A stretch of DNA of 16,485 bases, taken from Pseudomonadota bacterium. GTDB lineage: Bacteria > SAR324 > XYD2-FULL-50-16 > JAHJRI01. The notes under the pieces are model-generated. The model had not been told where the DNA came from, searched no databases, and saw only the letters and a list, made by a program, of their open reading frames with translations. A program made the translations under genes and the position numbers. The number at the start of each line of letters is the position of its first letter. Position 1 is the first letter of the stretch. The stretch is taken from assembly GCA_022360105.1 (NCBI GenBank), contig JAKSDL010000048.1, forward strand, positions 1 to 16,485. Direction: 5' to 3'. Positions 8,154 through 16,012 of the stretch are shown here, piece by piece.

Positions 8154-8222
8154 CGGTTATCGGTTATCGGTTATCGGTTATCGGTTATCGGTTATCGGTT
8201 ATCGGTTATCGGTTATCGGTTA
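8154..8222. repeat. Heptanucleotide tandem repeat (CGGTTAT), about 9.9 copies
   Basis: Nine perfect copies of CGGTTAT are followed by six of seven bases of a tenth. The tract ends 8 bases upstream of the adenosine kinase ATG, and its last bases help form that gene's ribosome-binding site (CCGGAGA on the minus strand). A unit of seven bases in a leader can expand or contract by slippage and so change promoter or leader spacing. Confidence 0.97.
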
Positions 8223-8296
8223 AACGATTGATAAGTTCCCCATATCATTAAAGCAAGTCTTTTATTTAATATTTCCTAACTAAATTAAATAGTTAA

Positions 8297-8350
8297 GAAA
8301 GCGCAGCTTTCACATCCCAACTGATGACCGATAGCCGATAACTGATAACC
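8297..8350. repeat. Palindromic intergenic element with GAAAGC-gca-GCTTTC core, copy 2 (core and right arm)
   Basis: GAAAGC (8297-8302) and GCTTTC (8306-8311) flank a 3-base loop. From 8319 to 8350 follow four degenerate GATAACC/GATGACC/GATAGCC units, the reverse complement of the heptamer tract at 8154-8222. Taken together the two arms and core resemble the element at 4310-4410, with the left arm expanded into the tandem tract. Confidence 0.7.
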
Positions 8351-8595
8351 ATTATCAAACCACTTGCAAGAACCCGAGTTGCTTTGCTTTATCGGGGATA
8401 CATTTCGAGTTATATGGATTTCAAAGTTTCCGTTATATTTGTCCAAATTGCAACCTGATTCTTAGGTCTGCATTTTGAGCATTAATTGATTCCAACCTAC
8501 CCAACATCAAATTTTTTTTAACTTTTCAAAGGAAATATTTCAAAAATTTATCGCTGAATCTCGATCAAAGCTGTTACTGAATTGAAATATTGCGC

Positions 8596-8601
8596 TATAA
8601 T
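8596..8601 (+). promoter_or_regulatory. Candidate -10 hexamer for the partner-switching operon
   Basis: A perfect TATAAT lies about 93 bases before the RsbW-like ATG. The hexamer 17 bases upstream (GTTACT) is a poor -35, so this is only a candidate; an activator or an alternative sigma factor could be involved. Confidence 0.35.
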
Positions 8602-8693
8602 AGGCTAAACCCTGGAACTTGACGCTTGTAAATAAATAAGTGCAGAATGCGTTTTCATGAGGTCAAATACCTAATTAAACTAGGTTGGGCTCA

Positions 8694-9152
8694 ATGAAAG
8701 AAAAAAAAATCAGCCTTACAATCGAAAGCAGGTTGGAAAACGTCCGCCTGGTAAGCACAGCTATCAACAATATCTGTGCACAAATTCCGCTGAGTTCAAA
8801 AGAGGCGCATACAGTCGAATTGTGTGTAACGGAAGCCGTGGTAAACAGCATTAAACACGCTTACCTGGGTGCTACCGATCAAAAGGTTGAAATAATTCTC
8901 TACATCAACTCCGAAAATATTGAGATCAACATTATCGATTTTGGAAAATCGATGAATCCCGAATTGGTCAAAGGCAATCTGCCAACTGGGTCTGTCTGCC
9001 GGCAGGACGACCTTGAAAACCTTCCCATTTCGGGTCGCGGGCTGATGATTATTCAAAACCATATGGATTTGGTTTCCTATCGGATTGAAAAGAGTCGCAA
9101 CACACTAACAATGAAAAAGAATATTAAAACAGCTAAGGGACATGGGTTATGA
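8694..9152 (+). CDS. RsbW-like anti-sigma factor / serine kinase (HATPase_c_2)
   Basis: A GHKL ATPase of the RsbW/SpoIIAB class. The N box is VTEAVVNSIKHAYLG near residue 45, G1 is IIDFGKSMNP near 82, and the G2-type loop is GRGLMIIQNHMD near 112. Such proteins bind a client (usually a sigma factor) and phosphorylate a STAS antagonist on serine; the STAS gene follows directly with an ATGA overlap, so the pair is translationally coupled. I took ATG 8694, which has AGGT eight bases upstream and gives 152 residues, the family length; a TTG three codons earlier is less likely. It is the first gene of a four-gene plus-strand unit. No sigma factor gene is nearby, so the client may be something other than a sigma factor or may be encoded elsewhere. 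Confidence 0.9.
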   Translation: MKEKKISLTIESRLENVRLVSTAINNICAQIPLSSKEAHTVELCVTEAVVNSIKHAYLGATDQKVEIILYINSENIEINIIDFGKSMNPELVKGNLPTGSVCRQDDLENLPISGRGLMIIQNHMDLVSYRIEKSRNTLTMKKNIKTAKGHGL

Positions 9153-9517
9153 AGTTAGAGGAATTCAAGATCGATGATATTTCAATTTTACAGTTATTCG
9201 ACAGAATCGATGCAGCCTCATCCAAGGAGTTAAAAGAGATTGTTGTAACCAAAATCGATCAAAGCAAAATCAACCTTCTACTGGATATGAGCCAGGTTTC
9301 ATTTATTGACAGTTCCGGACTTGGCATGTTGATAACCTGTCTTAAATCGATCAACAAAGCCGGTGGGCAACTTAAAGTCTCCAATATCAGCAATAACGTT
9401 AAAACAATTTTTGATACAACCAGAATGGATCGGGTCTTCGAGATTTTTGACAATAATGAAGACGCACTGAGAAGCTTTAAGATAAAATCAAATCAAGTAT
9501 TGATGAATGGTCATTAA
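9149..9517 (+). CDS. STAS-domain anti-sigma factor antagonist (RsbV/SpoIIAA-like)
   Basis: A single STAS domain of 122 residues. The phosphorylation loop VSFIDSSGLGML is intact, and by comparison with SpoIIAA the target serine is Ser55, right after Asp54. When unphosphorylated, such proteins bind the partner kinase and free its client; phosphorylation by the RsbW-like protein inactivates them, and a PP2C phosphatase reverses this. Both partners are in the same operon (8694 and 10969). The C-terminal 15 residues after the domain are charged and probably disordered. The ATG overlaps the upstream stop by four bases. A gap of 187 bases follows before the glycosyltransferase. Confidence 0.93.
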   Translation: MKLEEFKIDDISILQLFDRIDAASSKELKEIVVTKIDQSKINLLLDMSQVSFIDSSGLGMLITCLKSINKAGGQLKVSNISNNVKTIFDTTRMDRVFEIFDNNEDALRSFKIKSNQVLMNGH

Positions 9518-9704
9518 ACCTGTACTGATGACCTTGAATCTGAACTCGATTAAATCGTCTTGGAAAACCGGGGAACTGACTTGAAATACCCGGATCAATA
9601 ACTGTTAACCTTAACACTTCCTTGACTCAACACTCGAAAATCGCCCGCGGAAATCGATATTTCCACGATTGTTTCGAAAACCTGAGGATTCAAGGAGAAC
9701 CCGT
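9518..9704. other. Intra-operon gap between STAS and glycosyltransferase genes
   Basis: This gap of 187 bases is long for genes of one unit. It contains a weak GGAAAT/ATTTCC hairpin around 9651-9666 with no T-run, so no clear terminator, and ends in the strong Shine-Dalgarno AAGGAG. An internal promoter for the glycosyltransferase and phosphatase pair is possible but not recognisable. Confidence 0.4.
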
Positions 9705-10979
9705 ATGACAGCTTGGAAACGCTACGCTCCCAGTTTTGGTTTTGTCTCAACCCGATTTGCAGGAACTGATGGAGTTTCCCTGGAAACCCAAAAATGGGTT
9801 GACATACTTAAAGAAAAAGGCTGCAAGGTATATTTTGCTGCCGGAGAGTTGGACACCCCACCGGAAATCTCCCATTTGATTCCCAAAGCTCACTTTAAAC
9901 ACCCGGAAATTCTTGAGATCCAGGAAGAATTATTTACCAAAAAGGTCCGTAACCGAAGTATTACCCAGAGAGTTCACAAGCTCAAGGAAGAGATCAGGGA
10001 CGGGCTACAGGAGTTTCACGACAAATTCAAGTTTGACATCCTGGTTATCCAGAACGCCCTGGCCATCCCTGTTAATATTCCCCTGGGAAACGCACTTACC
10101 GAGTTTGTGGTAGAAACAAGGATCCCGACAATCGCCCATCACCATGATTTTTATTGGGAAAGACAGCGGTTTTTAAGTTATGCAGCCATGGATTACCTGC
10201 GCTCTTATTTTCCGCCTAACCAGCCTAATATGTATCATGTTGTGATCAACTCCATCGCCGGGTCCCAGTTATCCCGCAGAACAGGCTCTTCATGGCGCTT
10301 GATTCCCAACGTCATGGATTTTAAAACCCTGCCGCCGGAACCGGATGAGTACAGCGCAGATGTGAGAAAAGAACTGGGAATCAGCGACGATTGTTTCATG
10401 GTGCTTCAACCCACCCGATTGGTTTCCCGAAAAGGGATCGAGACCTCGATCGAGTTGATCAGCCGCATGAACCGAAAAAACGATGTGCTCGTCATTCCTC
10501 ATAAAGCCGGAGATGAAGGGTTTGACTACCAGACCCGTATCCAGGAATATGCGAAGTTCATGGGCGTAAAATTAAAAATCGTGGATGATCGTATTTCCAA
10601 ACAACGTTATATCGATAAAAACGGTGTTAAACACTACACCCTTTGGGACATATACCCGCATGCTGATCTGATTTCATATCCTTCTATCTATGAAGGATAT
10701 GGAAACGCCTTTGTAGAGGGGATCTATTTTAGGAAACCCATTCTTGTAAACCGATACCAGATATTCGAGGCGGATATTGAACCACTGGGTTTTCAAGTTA
10801 TCGGCTTCGACGGATTTATTACCAATGAAACCATTGAAAGAGTTAAAAAAACCATTGGTAACCAAGAAAAACTGGAAGAAATGGCCGAAAAAAACTACAT
10901 GCTGGGCTGGCGATATTTGTCTTACGAAATGCTCGAAGAGAAACTGGAAGCGATATTAATAACAATTTATGGGTCCTAA
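9705..10979 (+). CDS. GT4-family (GT-B fold) glycosyltransferase
   Basis: The 424-residue product has the two Rossmann-like halves of a GT-B enzyme. The N-terminal domain opens with FGFVSTRFAGTDGVSLETQ, the usual acceptor-side glycine-rich loop, and contains AHHHDFYWERQRF near residue 146. The C-terminal domain has PTRLVSRKGIET near 235 and the donor-binding EX7E motif (EGYGNAFVE) near 332, preceded by SYPSIY. GT4 enzymes use nucleotide-activated sugars with retention of configuration; donor and acceptor cannot be read here. There is no signal peptide or membrane segment, so it is cytoplasmic. Start ATG 9705 has AAGGAG six bases upstream; a TTG 12 codons earlier is less likely. It overlaps the phosphatase gene by 11 bases, so its synthesis is probably coupled to a signalling protein, which is unusual for a glycosyltransferase. 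Confidence 0.88.
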   Translation: MTAWKRYAPSFGFVSTRFAGTDGVSLETQKWVDILKEKGCKVYFAAGELDTPPEISHLIPKAHFKHPEILEIQEELFTKKVRNRSITQRVHKLKEEIRDGLQEFHDKFKFDILVIQNALAIPVNIPLGNALTEFVVETRIPTIAHHHDFYWERQRFLSYAAMDYLRSYFPPNQPNMYHVVINSIAGSQLSRRTGSSWRLIPNVMDFKTLPPEPDEYSADVRKELGISDDCFMVLQPTRLVSRKGIETSIELISRMNRKNDVLVIPHKAGDEGFDYQTRIQEYAKFMGVKLKIVDDRISKQRYIDKNGVKHYTLWDIYPHADLISYPSIYEGYGNAFVEGIYFRKPILVNRYQIFEADIEPLGFQVIGFDGFITNETIERVKKTIGNQEKLEEMAEKNYMLGWRYLSYEMLEEKLEAILITIYGS

Positions 10980-12303
10980 ATTATCAACCCCAAGGGTACC
11001 GGAAGTCGAACAACTTCTCAGCAGTATTGAATCCTTTCAAAACGGAGAATTCGGTAACATCAAAATCGATCTTACCTCTCTGATCGGGCATTCCCATTGG
11101 GTAAATATCGATAACAGCCCGCAAGACGCACATAACAAACTATTCGAATTTAATATCGATTACATTGCCGTTCTTGAGAACGACAAACCCGTCGGGCTTT
11201 GCTCCAAAACACAGCTCAGCAACCTTATTGGGAATGTTAAGCAAATAAAAAGTACCACACCGCAAAATCTCCGGGATTGCCTTACAGCTTTCCCTCTCCA
11301 GGTTTCATGCACCGATTCGATAGTAACAGTCTTAATCGCAGCCTTTAACCGGGATGAGGAAGGATTTTATGATGACGTGATTCTGACTTGCGAATCAGGG
11401 GAATATCTCGGATTGATTTCCATGAAATCCCTTCTGATCCTGCAAAACTGGGTATTTGTGGAAAATATCAAACAACTGAAGGAACAAACCGTCATTCTAA
11501 ACAAGCAGAAAAAGCAACTGCAGCAGAATATGTCCCTGGCTCACCAGCTACAGCAGGCCATGTTTCCCCAGCAATACCCAAGTTTCCCTTCTCATCGGCC
11601 TGAAGAACAGTCGATGTTGAAATTTCACCATACCTACTACAGCCCGGATATCCTGGGTGGGGATTTTTTCCACATTGTATATCTTTCCGACTACCGTGCA
11701 GGCTTGTTTATGTGCGATGTGCTTGGTCACAGCGTCAGTTCGGCTTTAATCACCTCGATGATCAGGGCTTTGATAGCCAGTTATCGATCCATTGCCTATA
11801 ATCCCGGGAAGCTGCTTACACAGATCAATCATAAGTTTATTGAGTTACTGCAACACTACCCGGAAACCATGTACGCCACTGCCAACTATATTGTGGTGGA
11901 TTTGGAAAAGGCAGTGTTCACCTATGCCAGCGCCGGTCATCCGGTACCTATCAAACTGAACAGCCAAAAAGGGACCTGCGGACAACTGGAGGTTTTTTGT
12001 CAGAAAAACGGTCCTCCCCTGGGGATACTGAGCGATATGGTATATGAAACTGCCATGGGAGAGCTTTCCCAAGGTGACCTTTTTTTAACTTATACGGATG
12101 GCCTGTTTGAAGTGTTCGACAGCAACAATGAGCAGTTTGGCATTTCAAGATTGATTGAGAGTTTCTCCAGACACCTCGATAAGCCACCCCATCAAATCTT
12201 TCAGAAAGTGATCCGTGATATTGAGCAATTCTCCGAAAACAAGACTTTTTCAGATGATGTCTGTCTGGTGGGATTGGAAATTGCGGAACTTCCTAAACAA
12301 TAG
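10969..12303 (+). CDS. SpoIIE-type PP2C serine phosphatase with N-terminal CBS pair
   Basis: Residues about 30-165 form two CBS motifs (VNIDNSPQDAHNKLFEFNID then IAVLENDKPVGLCSK; VSCTDSIVTVLIAAF then YLGLISMKSLL). A coiled coil at about 168-200 (IKQLKEQTVILNKQKKQLQQ) links them to a PP2C/SpoIIE domain with its metal-ligand motifs: GGDFF near 229, MCDVLGHSVSSAL near 247, YTDGLFE near 374 and a final DDVCLVGLE near 429. Family role: it removes phosphate from the STAS antagonist and so switches the RsbW-like kinase. CBS pairs bind adenine nucleotides or related ligands, so phosphatase activity may respond to energy or adenosine status (inference). No membrane segment is present. The start overlaps the glycosyltransferase by 11 bases and no separate strong Shine-Dalgarno is seen, suggesting coupled translation. 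It is the last gene of the unit. Confidence 0.9.
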   Translation: MGPKLSTPRVPEVEQLLSSIESFQNGEFGNIKIDLTSLIGHSHWVNIDNSPQDAHNKLFEFNIDYIAVLENDKPVGLCSKTQLSNLIGNVKQIKSTTPQNLRDCLTAFPLQVSCTDSIVTVLIAAFNRDEEGFYDDVILTCESGEYLGLISMKSLLILQNWVFVENIKQLKEQTVILNKQKKQLQQNMSLAHQLQQAMFPQQYPSFPSHRPEEQSMLKFHHTYYSPDILGGDFFHIVYLSDYRAGLFMCDVLGHSVSSALITSMIRALIASYRSIAYNPGKLLTQINHKFIELLQHYPETMYATANYIVVDLEKAVFTYASAGHPVPIKLNSQKGTCGQLEVFCQKNGPPLGILSDMVYETAMGELSQGDLFLTYTDGLFEVFDSNNEQFGISRLIESFSRHLDKPPHQIFQKVIRDIEQFSENKTFSDDVCLVGLEIAELPKQ

Positions 12304-12309
12304 CCCTCT

Positions 12310-12612
12310 TTACCCGAATCGCTGCTGATGCCTAGCTGCCGGTAGCAGCAACACCGGAAAAACCAGAAAAACGCAAAATAGAATTAAAACCTGCGGCAGG
12401 AATGCCGGAAAACCAGGTTTTTCAGAAGTACATTTCTTACTAAAATTGGCATGGGTAAGCGGCAGTACATTTGAAATCCATTGGAACACCTCGGGAAAAG
12501 CCTCAATACCCCGGATGATATCACTTAGAAACAATTGTAGCAGAATTACCAGCGGAATGAATTGCATGGCTTGACATTCATTTGCAGCCATAAACGAAGC
12601 CGCCAGCCCCAT
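12310..12612 (-). pseudogene. C-terminal fragment of an ABC-2 type transporter permease
   Basis: The 100-codon frame begins inside the expected protein: NECQAMQFIPLVILLQLFLS and FPEVFQWISNVLPLTHA match the signature region of ABC-2 export permeases, where the last periplasmic loop and final helices lie. The remainder (VLILFCVFLVFPVLLLP) is the last transmembrane helix. Intact permeases have about 250-380 residues and six helices; only the last two or three are here, the family's usual glycine after the FLS motif is replaced, and no ribosome-binding site precedes the ATG at 12612. Codons upstream of that ATG continue briefly in a compatible frame and then lose similarity. No ATPase partner is nearby. 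Its stop lies 7 bases past the converging phosphatase gene. Confidence 0.7.
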
Positions 12613-12732
12613 TACCAGGGGAAACCGCGAAGTATTAACAGACTAATCCGGGTGATTGTTGAATGATCTGATTTTAGTGGTTTATACGTCAGGCGGGCAG
12701 AGCAGTCGGACTTGAAAATCTTTCAAATGGTT

Positions 12733-13731
12733 TTAAGCAATGGATTTATATCTGGAAGGTTTTTCGAATTTTAGGCGGTATTCCTTGGGTGACAATGAAG
12801 TATGACGTTTAAAAATTTTGCGAAAGGAATTCACATCTTCATATCCCACAGCCCAAGTGATCTCACTGAAAGGAAGCCTGGTCGAGGATAATTTGATTTT
12901 GGCTTTTTCGATACGGATCTTTTGCAGATAACTAAGTGGCGACTCCCCGGTGGCTTCTTTAAATCGTCTTTGGAAATGACGCGAACTCAATCCGACGTTT
13001 TTTGCCAGTTGGTCGACAACAATATTGTCCGCAAAATGCTCATCCAGATAATCCTGTGCCTCCATCACTGCAACATCATTGTGGTTACGCAATCCATCGA
13101 ACATGACATACGGAGCCTGACTCTTTCGATTCGGATCTATCAACATCGCCCTGGCGCAGTTCTCCGCCAGTTCTTCCGATCCATATTTTTTCAGAACATA
13201 AAGACAAAAATCCAATATCGCAGTTGTCGCTCCCGTGCAAATTAGGCGGTCCTCAATGGTCAAAATATCCTGCGTCTGTAAGTCAACATCGGGAAAACGA
13301 TTACGAAACGATCTTGCAAATTGCCAGTTGGTTGTGGCCTTTTTTCCATCCAGCAAACCGGTAGTTGCCAATACAAAGCTGCCTGTACAGAGTCCCGCCA
13401 GGGTAGCTCCCTTTTTGTGGTGAAATCGAAGCCAATCTACGGAACTGCTAAATGCAGGCAAGGTGTTTCGAATTGTATGCAAATACGGAGGAATTAAGAT
13501 CAATTCTGTCTGCTTCACCTCCGTCATTGATTTAACCGGAGTAATAGCCATGCCGGCCCCTCCTTTCACTGGTTGACCATCTGGTGAAACCACTTGAAAT
13601 TCGAACAGCTTTTCCGCCTTTTCCGGATGCATAATTCGCCACCAGGTGTTTGCCAACAAAAAGACTTCCTGACACAGGCTGACACCGGAAAACAAACATC
13701 CGTTCTGAACCAGCATAGTTACGGGAACCAT
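12733..13731 (-). CDS. GlxA-type transcriptional regulator (DJ-1/PfpI domain plus AraC HTH)
   Basis: Residues about 1-190 form a DJ-1/PfpI (class I glutamine amidotransferase-like) domain with the nucleophile-elbow sequence AGLCTGSFVLATTGLLDGKK, its cysteine near 116. Residues about 220-325 are an AraC/XylS DNA-binding domain with two HTH motifs (VVDQLAKNVGLSSRHFQRRF; LPFSEITWAVGYEDVNSFRK) and the usual SPKEYR end. GlxA-like regulators sense small metabolites and mostly activate nearby catabolic genes. The start has a near-perfect AAGGAGG. The molybdopterin oxidoreductase lies immediately upstream on the same strand with an 18-base gap, so the two are cotranscribed and this protein probably controls that promoter. 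The ligand is unknown, and whether the DJ-1 cysteine is reactive cannot be seen. Confidence 0.92.
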   Translation of the reverse strand: MVPVTMLVQNGCLFSGVSLCQEVFLLANTWWRIMHPEKAEKLFEFQVVSPDGQPVKGGAGMAITPVKSMTEVKQTELILIPPYLHTIRNTLPAFSSSVDWLRFHHKKGATLAGLCTGSFVLATTGLLDGKKATTNWQFARSFRNRFPDVDLQTQDILTIEDRLICTGATTAILDFCLYVLKKYGSEELAENCARAMLIDPNRKSQAPYVMFDGLRNHNDVAVMEAQDYLDEHFADNIVVDQLAKNVGLSSRHFQRRFKEATGESPLSYLQKIRIEKAKIKLSSTRLPFSEITWAVGYEDVNSFRKIFKRHTSLSPKEYRLKFEKPSRYKSIA

Positions 13732-13749
13732 TTTAACTCCTCCTTACTT

Positions 13750-15987
13750 CTATAAAGCCTCGACTCTACAAGGCACATAGCGATGTAAAGGTGTGGCTGC
13801 AAAAGGATCTCGATGGGTATTCTTGGTCAGGGCGTTTACATTCACCCCAATTCTTTTGCCTTCGAAATCCAGACCGAAGCCATGAGGTATCAGCACTTGC
13901 CCTGCTCTTGTACCTGCTGTGATTTCAAGCTCAATTTCCGCCTGGCCGGCCTCTGTTGAAACCAATACTGTTTGCCCATCAGAGAAACCAAGTTTCTCGG
14001 CATCCGCAGGATTCATCGCCAGGGTAGAGACACGCTTCCCTTCGTTCCATTTCGGATCACGCATGATGGTATTAGCCACAGTCTTTACATGGCTTCCGGC
14101 ACTCAAAACAAGGGGATAATCCTCTGAGACCTCCAAAGCAGTTTTTTCAGAATCAACAGTTATACTTTTCGTCCAATCTTCCATTTCCGGGAAATGTACG
14201 TGAATTTTTCCATCATCTGTTTTAACCAGATCCATGTTATTTTCGACATCACATTTTCCAATCCAGAAGCCCTCCGGATGTTCCAACCCGTGTTGAAAAA
14301 TCTCCTCCCCCAAGGCTGGTCCCGGTATAAAGCCTGCCCTGGCTGCGTTTTCCCGGAATATATTGGGTGCTGTCAACAGGATTCCCCACAAAGCCGCCAA
14401 ATTAGGGGAATTCATCGCTTTACCCAGTGTCTTGCCCAAGATAAAGGGGACAACTTTCATCGCTTTGGGATTGGCACCAATATAGTTCATCAATTCCAAT
14501 CCAAATGCTTCTCGATTTTGTTGGGCCGCCGAATACAATGACTCAGGCAATTCAGGGATCAATCCCAGGGCATCGGCCAGCCTGGTGAAAATCTCACCGG
14601 CCTCCAGTTGTTCACCATCGGGTTTTACCACCGGCTGTCGCAACTGAAAATAGACCTCCGGAAAGGTCCAGCTGAAAAAGGTGGTGTCCCAGCTTTCGTA
14701 ACCGGATTTGGCAGGTAAAACATAATGGGAAAGTTTGGCTGTCTCAGACATGGCCACATCTATAGTAACCAGCAAGTCTAACTTGGAAAATGCCTCTTCA
14801 TAAGCTGAAGTATCTGCATAAGATCTTAGAGGATTAGAACCGGACACCAATACAGTGCGAAGTCTTTGGGGATGGTCGCTAAGAATTTCTTCCGGCATCA
14901 CATTGGGAGGATGGAACTTGCATATGGCAGGGAAATCGGTCGTCATGGTTCGCCAGGTTTTTGGATCACGTTCATCAGAATGGCCCATAACCGGGACTAC
15001 AGTGCCAACAATTACATTTCCTCCCGGCACACACAACCTTCCGCAAATAGCGGCGATTGTCATCCAAAGATATGAGTTCAATGTGCTGTGACGGCTCATA
15101 TAAATGCCCAGATCGGTATGCATACACCATTTTTTTGTGGTTAACAGTTTGCAGAGATCGTATACCTGATCGTATGCCAACTCGCACAACTCAATAGCCG
15201 CCCTGGCATCAAAATCCTCAAACCAGGATTTAATCTGATCAAAACCATTTACATGAGCATCGATGTAATCCTGCTTTTGCCAGCTTTCTTTGAGAATAAT
15301 TGAAATAATGGCTTTAGCCAGCAAGGCATCGGTTCCCGGTTTCAAAGCCAAATGCATGTTTGCGATCCTGGCTGTTTCCGAAAGACGTGGGTCGATAGTT
15401 ACCAGCAACTTGTCCGGATCTTTGGCCAGATGTTTTAGTTTTTTTGGAGCTTGAGGCATCTGATGAGATTCCATGCCATTCCAACCAATTGCCAGCAGCA
15501 TCTCTGTATGATCTTCATCGGGACCTGCCACCAGGATTTGTTTTCCAAAAAACCTCCCATTGACCCAGAAATGGCCTGTCAATTCCTGGGCTATTGCATT
15601 GTAATGATAGTATGACCCGAGATTTCTAAACAGGCTTGTCGCAAAGGCACCCTCCGTGTGAGAACCCTGTCCGCCTCCACCCATTAAGGCAAAGGTTCTG
15701 GGACCGTATTGGTCCAAACCCTTTTGCATCTTTTCCGCAATTTCCGAAATAGCCTGGTCCCAGCTAATTTTGACAAACTCACCGTTCACTCTTTTTAAAG
15801 GGTGGGTCAGCCGCTGGTTATGGTGTTGGTAAAATGAAACCTTAGTCCCCTTTCTGCAGACATATCCTTCGCTACGAGGATTATCCTTATCTCCCCTGAC
15901 TTTGACGATCTTGTTATCTTCAACCAGAACCTTTAAACCGCAATTCTGAGCGCAAAGTACGCAAGCTGTTTTTAACCAATCCTCCAT
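13750..15987 (-). CDS. Molybdopterin-dependent oxidoreductase (DMSO reductase superfamily, cytoplasmic)
   Basis: A 745-residue single-subunit MopB enzyme. At the N-terminus four cysteines at residues 9, 12, 16 and 44 (CVLCAQNC ... YVCRKG) form a [4Fe-4S] site, with the Lys of CRKG as found in formate dehydrogenase/NapA-type enzymes. The central domains show typical cofactor motifs (LMGGGGQGSHTEGAF, VTIDPRLSETA, CVPGGNVI, VSGSNPLRSYADTS). The last about 125 residues are the molybdopterin dinucleotide-binding domain (LSAGSHVKTVANTIMRDPKW, LIPHGFGLDFEG). No Tat signal is present, so it is cytoplasmic. The usual Cys/Sec/Ser molybdenum ligand is not evident in the expected region (near NAIAQELTGHFW). 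Substrate unknown. A strong GGGGAGGT lies five bases before ATG 15987. It is followed by a GlxA-type regulator after 18 bases; no electron-transfer subunit is in view. Confidence 0.92.
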   Translation of the reverse strand: MEDWLKTACVLCAQNCGLKVLVEDNKIVKVRGDKDNPRSEGYVCRKGTKVSFYQHHNQRLTHPLKRVNGEFVKISWDQAISEIAEKMQKGLDQYGPRTFALMGGGGQGSHTEGAFATSLFRNLGSYYHYNAIAQELTGHFWVNGRFFGKQILVAGPDEDHTEMLLAIGWNGMESHQMPQAPKKLKHLAKDPDKLLVTIDPRLSETARIANMHLALKPGTDALLAKAIISIILKESWQKQDYIDAHVNGFDQIKSWFEDFDARAAIELCELAYDQVYDLCKLLTTKKWCMHTDLGIYMSRHSTLNSYLWMTIAAICGRLCVPGGNVIVGTVVPVMGHSDERDPKTWRTMTTDFPAICKFHPPNVMPEEILSDHPQRLRTVLVSGSNPLRSYADTSAYEEAFSKLDLLVTIDVAMSETAKLSHYVLPAKSGYESWDTTFFSWTFPEVYFQLRQPVVKPDGEQLEAGEIFTRLADALGLIPELPESLYSAAQQNREAFGLELMNYIGANPKAMKVVPFILGKTLGKAMNSPNLAALWGILLTAPNIFRENAARAGFIPGPALGEEIFQHGLEHPEGFWIGKCDVENNMDLVKTDDGKIHVHFPEMEDWTKSITVDSEKTALEVSEDYPLVLSAGSHVKTVANTIMRDPKWNEGKRVSTLAMNPADAEKLGFSDGQTVLVSTEAGQAEIELEITAGTRAGQVLIPHGFGLDFEGKRIGVNVNALTKNTHRDPFAATPLHRYVPCRVEAL

Positions 15988-16012
15988 GATACCTCCCCTT
16001 TTAATTGTTATT

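Larger units (their letters stand above)
8146..8693. other. Divergent intergenic region between the adenosine kinase and the signalling operon
   Basis: This 548-base region has no supported gene. It holds the heptamer tract (8154-8222), a TAACTA/TAGTTA hairpin (8277-8295), the GAAAGC/GCTTTC hairpin with its degenerate right arm (8297-8350) and a TATAAT hexamer at 8596-8601. Promoters for both flanking transcription units must lie within it. Confidence 0.65.

Noticed and set aside
8154..8222. Possible CRISPR array
   Set aside because: The units are 7 bases with no spacers; this is a simple tandem repeat.
8630..8660. Sigma-54 promoter (TGGAAC ... TTGT) near 8612-8632
   Set aside because: Spacing between the GG and GC elements is wrong by two bases and the GC is absent.
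8685..8693. TTG start three codons upstream for the RsbW-like gene
   Set aside because: The ATG at 8694 has better Shine-Dalgarno spacing and matches the family N-terminus.
12304..12360. Terminator between the converging phosphatase gene and the permease fragment
   Set aside because: GCTGCT/AGCAGC pairing is present but the loop is long and there is no T-run.
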